Positions 61,355 through 64,000 of a stretch of 64,000 nt of DNA are shown in pieces. How positions within the stretch are numbered: the stretch's first letter is position 1; each line of letters begins with the position of its first letter. The translations under genes were made by a program, and so were the position numbers. The stretch is from the NCBI GenBank assembly GCA_041389725.1, contig JAWKRG010000003.1:930001-994000 (forward strand). Reading direction: 5' to 3'. Below the pieces are notes generated by a model. That model made no database searches. It was not told the origin of the DNA and saw nothing but the letters and a program-made list of their open reading frames with translations. This DNA is from Polyangiaceae bacterium (GTDB lineage Bacteria; Myxococcota_A; Polyangia; Polyangiales; Polyangiaceae).

Positions 61355-62173
61355 ATGAACAAGGTATTGGAGATACTCGTGGCGCAAGGCACCAGCTGGG
61401 GCCTGCGATTGTTGGGCGTGGGAGTTGCGCTATTCCTGGCGTGGGTGCTGGCAGGTTGGGCGCGCCGACGAGTGGCGCGAGCGCTGGAGCGTCGCTCGTT
61501 CGATCCGATGCTCGGGCGATTCTTTGCCAACGTCGTCCGCTACTCGATCCTGGCAGGCACGGTGCTGGGATGCCTGGGTGTGTTCGGCATCCAGACAGCG
61601 AGCTTTGCCGCCGTGATTGCCGCCATGGGCTTGGCCGTCGGCTTGGCTTTTCAAGGCACTCTCTCGAACTTTGCCGCAGGCATCATGTTGTTGGTGTTCC
61701 GACCCTTCAAGGTCGGTGACGTCGTGAATGTTGCAGGTCAGGTCGGGGCCGTCGTCGAGGTGGAGTTGTTCACCACGGAGCTATGCACGGCCGACAATCG
61801 CCGCCTGATCATCCCGAACAGTGAGATCTTCGGCAAGACCATCGAGAATCTCACGCACCACGCGACTCGGCGCGTGGACGTGCCCGTGGGCGTCGCCTAC
61901 GACGCAGATCTCGATCGCACGCGAGAGGTGCTGGCGAATGCCGCCGCGTCCGTGACCGGTGTGCTCGCGGAGCCCAAGGCGGAGGCATTCCTGGACAGCT
62001 TGGGCGACAGCGCCGTCAACTGGCAGCTGCGCGTCCATTGTCCCACGAGTGAGTATTGGAACGTGCGCCAAGCCTTGGTTCGCGCGGCCAAGCAAGCTCT
62101 GGACGAGGCGAGCCTGAGCATTCCTTTCCCGCAGATGGACGTCCACCTCACGCGAGCGGACGCGCCGAACTAG
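61355..62173 (+). CDS. MscS-family mechanosensitive channel
   Basis: 272 residues from ATG 61355 with AAAGGCAGG just before it. Three TM helices; the pore helix has the Gly/Ala pattern AAMGLAVGLAFQGTLSNFAAG, followed by the beta domain PFKVGDVVNVAGQVG, the LIIPNSEIFGKTI motif and the cytoplasmic cage. Length matches E. coli MscS (286). Releases solutes on osmotic downshock. The last 29 bases are tandemly repeated after the stop. Confidence 0.93.
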   Translation: MNKVLEILVAQGTSWGLRLLGVGVALFLAWVLAGWARRRVARALERRSFDPMLGRFFANVVRYSILAGTVLGCLGVFGIQTASFAAVIAAMGLAVGLAFQGTLSNFAAGIMLLVFRPFKVGDVVNVAGQVGAVVEVELFTTELCTADNRRLIIPNSEIFGKTIENLTHHATRRVDVPVGVAYDADLDRTREVLANAAASVTGVLAEPKAEAFLDSLGDSAVNWQLRVHCPTSEYWNVRQALVRAAKQALDEASLSIPFPQMDVHLTRADAPN

Positions 62174-62231
62174 TGCTCACGCGAGCGGACGCGCCGAACT
62201 AGTGCTCACGCGAGCGGACGCGCCGAACTCG
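62145..62231 (+). repeat. three 29-bp tandem copies of the MscS gene 3' end
   Basis: Units at 62145-62173 (coding, ends in the TAG stop), 62174-62202 and 62203-62231, each with CTCACGCGAGCGGACGCGCC. The copies are identical apart from the edges, so the duplication is recent. Confidence 0.93.
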
Positions 62232-62232
62232 C

Positions 62233-62265
62233 GCGGCGTCCCAGAAGGCGCCAGCGGGACGCCGC
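62233..62265. terminator. GC hairpin after the MscS gene
   Basis: GCGGCGTCCC and GGGACGCCGC form a perfect 10-bp stem with a 13-base loop, followed by ACAAAACAC. No T-run. Confidence 0.55.
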
Positions 62266-62275
62266 ACAAAACACG

Positions 62276-62305
62276 TCGGGCGGCTCCGGAACCGAAGCCG
62301 CCCGA
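62276..62305. terminator. bidirectional hairpin between convergent genes
   Basis: A 14-bp stem with one mismatch (TCGGGCGGCTCCGG / CCGAAGCCGCCCGA) around AA, between the MscS stop and the glutamate dehydrogenase stop. Confidence 0.6.
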
Positions 62306-62345
62306 TGTAGTACGCGACGCTATCCGCGCGCGCCGCTCAGGACCC

Positions 62346-63704
62346 TCAGGGGAAGATCTCGCGCTCTTCGTAGACGTGCTGCAGGCGTTGCAGCGCGACG
62401 ATGAAGCACGCCGTGCGCATGTCGCAGTTGAAGCGCTCGACCGCGTGCGCCACGTTGCGGTAGGCCGTCTCCATGGCGTCCTGCAGACGACGGTCGACCT
62501 CTTCCAAGGTCCACTGCTCGCTGCGGCGATTCTGTACCCATTCGTAGTAGCTGACGGTCACGCCACCGGCATTCGCCAGCACGTCCGGCAGAACTTCGAT
62601 GCCACGACGCAGCAGTACCTTCTCGCCGTCCGGGTTGATGGGCCCGTTGGCACCCTCGGCGATCAGCTTCACTTGAAGCGTCTCGGCTTCCTGTGCTCCG
62701 ACCTGATTCTCCAGCGCTGCAGGAACGAAGATGTCCGCCTGCACCGAGAAGAACTCCTCCCGACTGATCTCTTTGCCATTCGGATAACCGGAGATGCTGC
62801 CGTGCTCGGAAACGTAGGTCTGCAACCGATGCGCATTGAAGCCCTCGGCGTTGTACAGGTAGCCCGTGTGATCGCCAACGGCGACCAGGGAAGCTCCCAA
62901 GTGGCTGAGCAGCACCGCAGTGTGAGAGCCGACGTTGCCAAAGCCCTGCACCATCAGCTTCTTGCCTTCCAGCTCGAAGCGGTTGCGGCGCGCCCAATCC
63001 TGGATGCAGAGCACGACGCCCTGCCCCGTGGCCTTCTCGCGACCGTAGGTGCCGCCACTGGTGATGGATTTGCCGGTGACCACGCCCATCACAGCCTGCT
63101 TGCTGACCATACCGACGGTATTCATGTAGGTATCCATCGCCCAGGCCATCACCTGCGAATTGGTACCCATGTCGGGTGCGGGAATGTCGTAGTCGGGACC
63201 GATGTTCGAGCCCAAGGCGTGGAAGAAGCGGCGAGTGATGCGCTGCAACTCGTCGCGAGAGACCTCGCGCGGGTTGAATTTGATGCCACCCTTGGCGCCC
63301 CCAAAGGGCAAGTTCATCAGGGAGCACTTCCAGGTCATCAAGGATCCCAACGCCTTGAAGTCATCGAGGGATGCGGACTCGTGGTAGCGCATGCCGCCCT
63401 TGTAGGGGCCCAAGATGTTCGAGTGCTGAATGCGATAGCCCTTGAACAGCCGGTACTTGCCATTGTCCATGCGCACGGGGAAGTGAACGATCAGCTCGTT
63501 CTTGGGCTGACTCAGGATGCCGCGAATGTACTCGGGCATCTCGATCAGCTTCGCCGCGCGATCCAAGTAGCCCTGGACTACTTCGAAGAACTCGTAGCGC
63601 TCACCTGGAGGCAGGTTGCTGGGTGACGACCGGCCCACCAGGCCTTCGTAGTCGTCTCGCTTCTCAGAAAAGCCCGGGGCCGTCTCCGACACTGATTCGC
63701 TCAT
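62346..63704 (-). CDS. gdhA: Glu/Leu/Phe/Val dehydrogenase family, probable glutamate dehydrogenase
   Basis: 452 residues from ATG 63704. Interconverts glutamate and 2-oxoglutarate plus ammonia with NAD(P). Substrate half: GPYKGGMRYH, PFGGAKGGIKFNP with the catalytic Lys, and PAPDMGTNSQVMAWAMD; cofactor half: VQGFGNVGSHTAVLL Rossmann loop, LIAEGANGPINPDGE, VLANAGGVTVSYYEW. Most like the NAD-type GDHs. ATG chosen to match the usual N-terminal length; upstream 115 bases are A+T-richer and likely hold the promoter. Confidence 0.93.
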   Translation of the reverse strand: MSESVSETAPGFSEKRDDYEGLVGRSSPSNLPPGERYEFFEVVQGYLDRAAKLIEMPEYIRGILSQPKNELIVHFPVRMDNGKYRLFKGYRIQHSNILGPYKGGMRYHESASLDDFKALGSLMTWKCSLMNLPFGGAKGGIKFNPREVSRDELQRITRRFFHALGSNIGPDYDIPAPDMGTNSQVMAWAMDTYMNTVGMVSKQAVMGVVTGKSITSGGTYGREKATGQGVVLCIQDWARRNRFELEGKKLMVQGFGNVGSHTAVLLSHLGASLVAVGDHTGYLYNAEGFNAHRLQTYVSEHGSISGYPNGKEISREEFFSVQADIFVPAALENQVGAQEAETLQVKLIAEGANGPINPDGEKVLLRRGIEVLPDVLANAGGVTVSYYEWVQNRRSEQWTLEEVDRRLQDAMETAYRNVAHAVERFNCDMRTACFIVALQRLQHVYEEREIFP

Positions 63705-63821
63705 GTGACTTTCTCCTCGGCCTCGCATCCCCCAGTCGGGATGATTGCTCCGAGACCGCGATTGATTTTTGTCCACCGGTTTAGGCGGGCGCCCCGGTTT
63801 TTGCAACAACGCGCCGCGTTA

Positions 63822-63992
63822 GGGTCTGTCCGGAAATAACGCGTCGCGAGACCGCCGAGACCGAAGCGAGGCGGGCGCCCGAGGAGCGAGCACCGGAGGG
63901 CTACTGAAGTAGCTCGAGGAGCGCAGCGACGAGGCCGCACGCCGCAGCGAGAGGATCGGCGGTCATAGCAGCTGTTATTTCCGGACAGACCC
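63822..63992. mobile_element. MITE-like element with 19-bp terminal inverted repeats
   Basis: GGGTCTGTCCGGAAATAAC at 63822-63840 and its exact complement at 63974-63992, flanked on both sides by TTA (63819-63821, 63993-63995). The 133-base interior is GC-rich and codes for nothing. End sequence and TNA duplication recall the IS5 family (IS1031 group), so this is probably a non-autonomous derivative. Confidence 0.85.
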
Positions 63993-64000
63993 TTAGGTCA

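Overview
The window looks like chromosome from a myxobacterium, most likely of the Sorangium/Polyangium kind. This is inferred from high G+C with strong third-position bias, several Hanks-type Ser/Thr kinases, a kinase fused to a sigma-54 activator, many lipoproteins with Gly/Ser-rich linkers, and lineage-type secreted and outer-membrane proteins of unknown function. I saw no rRNA, tRNA or CRISPR array.

Layout. 1-10 kb: end of a DUF4340 protein, an SH3 protein, a soluble Ser/Thr kinase, a solitary D12-class adenine methylase, and a 1395-residue kinase-TPR-GAF-AAA+-Fis regulator. 10-22 kb: a scattered xanthine dehydrogenase set (xdhC, xdhA, xdhB, all on +), interleaved with a pectate lyase-like lipoprotein, a hydrolase and an FG-GAP/UnbV lipoprotein on either strand. 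22-30 kb: small envelope proteins, a coupled 24-residue peptide gene, a membrane-plus-kinase pair that may be one frame-broken gene, a formylglycine-enzyme-like protein and an EamA transporter.

30.6-39.6 kb: the most unusual part. Three overlapping genes encode three different, highly divergent double-AAA+ Hsp100/Clp proteins. In all three the first ATPase module keeps the pore aromatic but lacks the canonical Walker B glutamate and arginine finger. The second module keeps catalytic residues but lacks the GYVG pore loop. All three carry an LGF/MGF tripeptide where ClpC-type unfoldases bind ClpP. The first two end in an extension resembling the PCRF domain of peptide release factors. I infer a heteromeric unfoldase. 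A convergent gene beside it encodes a helical lipoprotein.

41-46.3 kb: tag, then a minus-strand operon for a beta-barrel outer-membrane protein, a 13-heme cytochrome c, a small helical protein and a lipoprotein with one heme motif; this looks like an electron conduit across the outer membrane. 46.3-56.2 kb is an accessory zone: Cys-rich lipoproteins, an intact IS21-family element (AGGTC target duplication), an orphan IS21 end, a duplicated and deleted remnant of the barrel gene, a three-copy 79-bp dispersed repeat and paired palindromes. 56.3-64 kb returns to ordinary chromosome: Uma2 and SRPBCC proteins, an arrestin-fold protein, an MscS channel and a glutamate dehydrogenase, ending in a MITE-like element with perfect 19-bp terminal inverted repeats and a TTA duplication.
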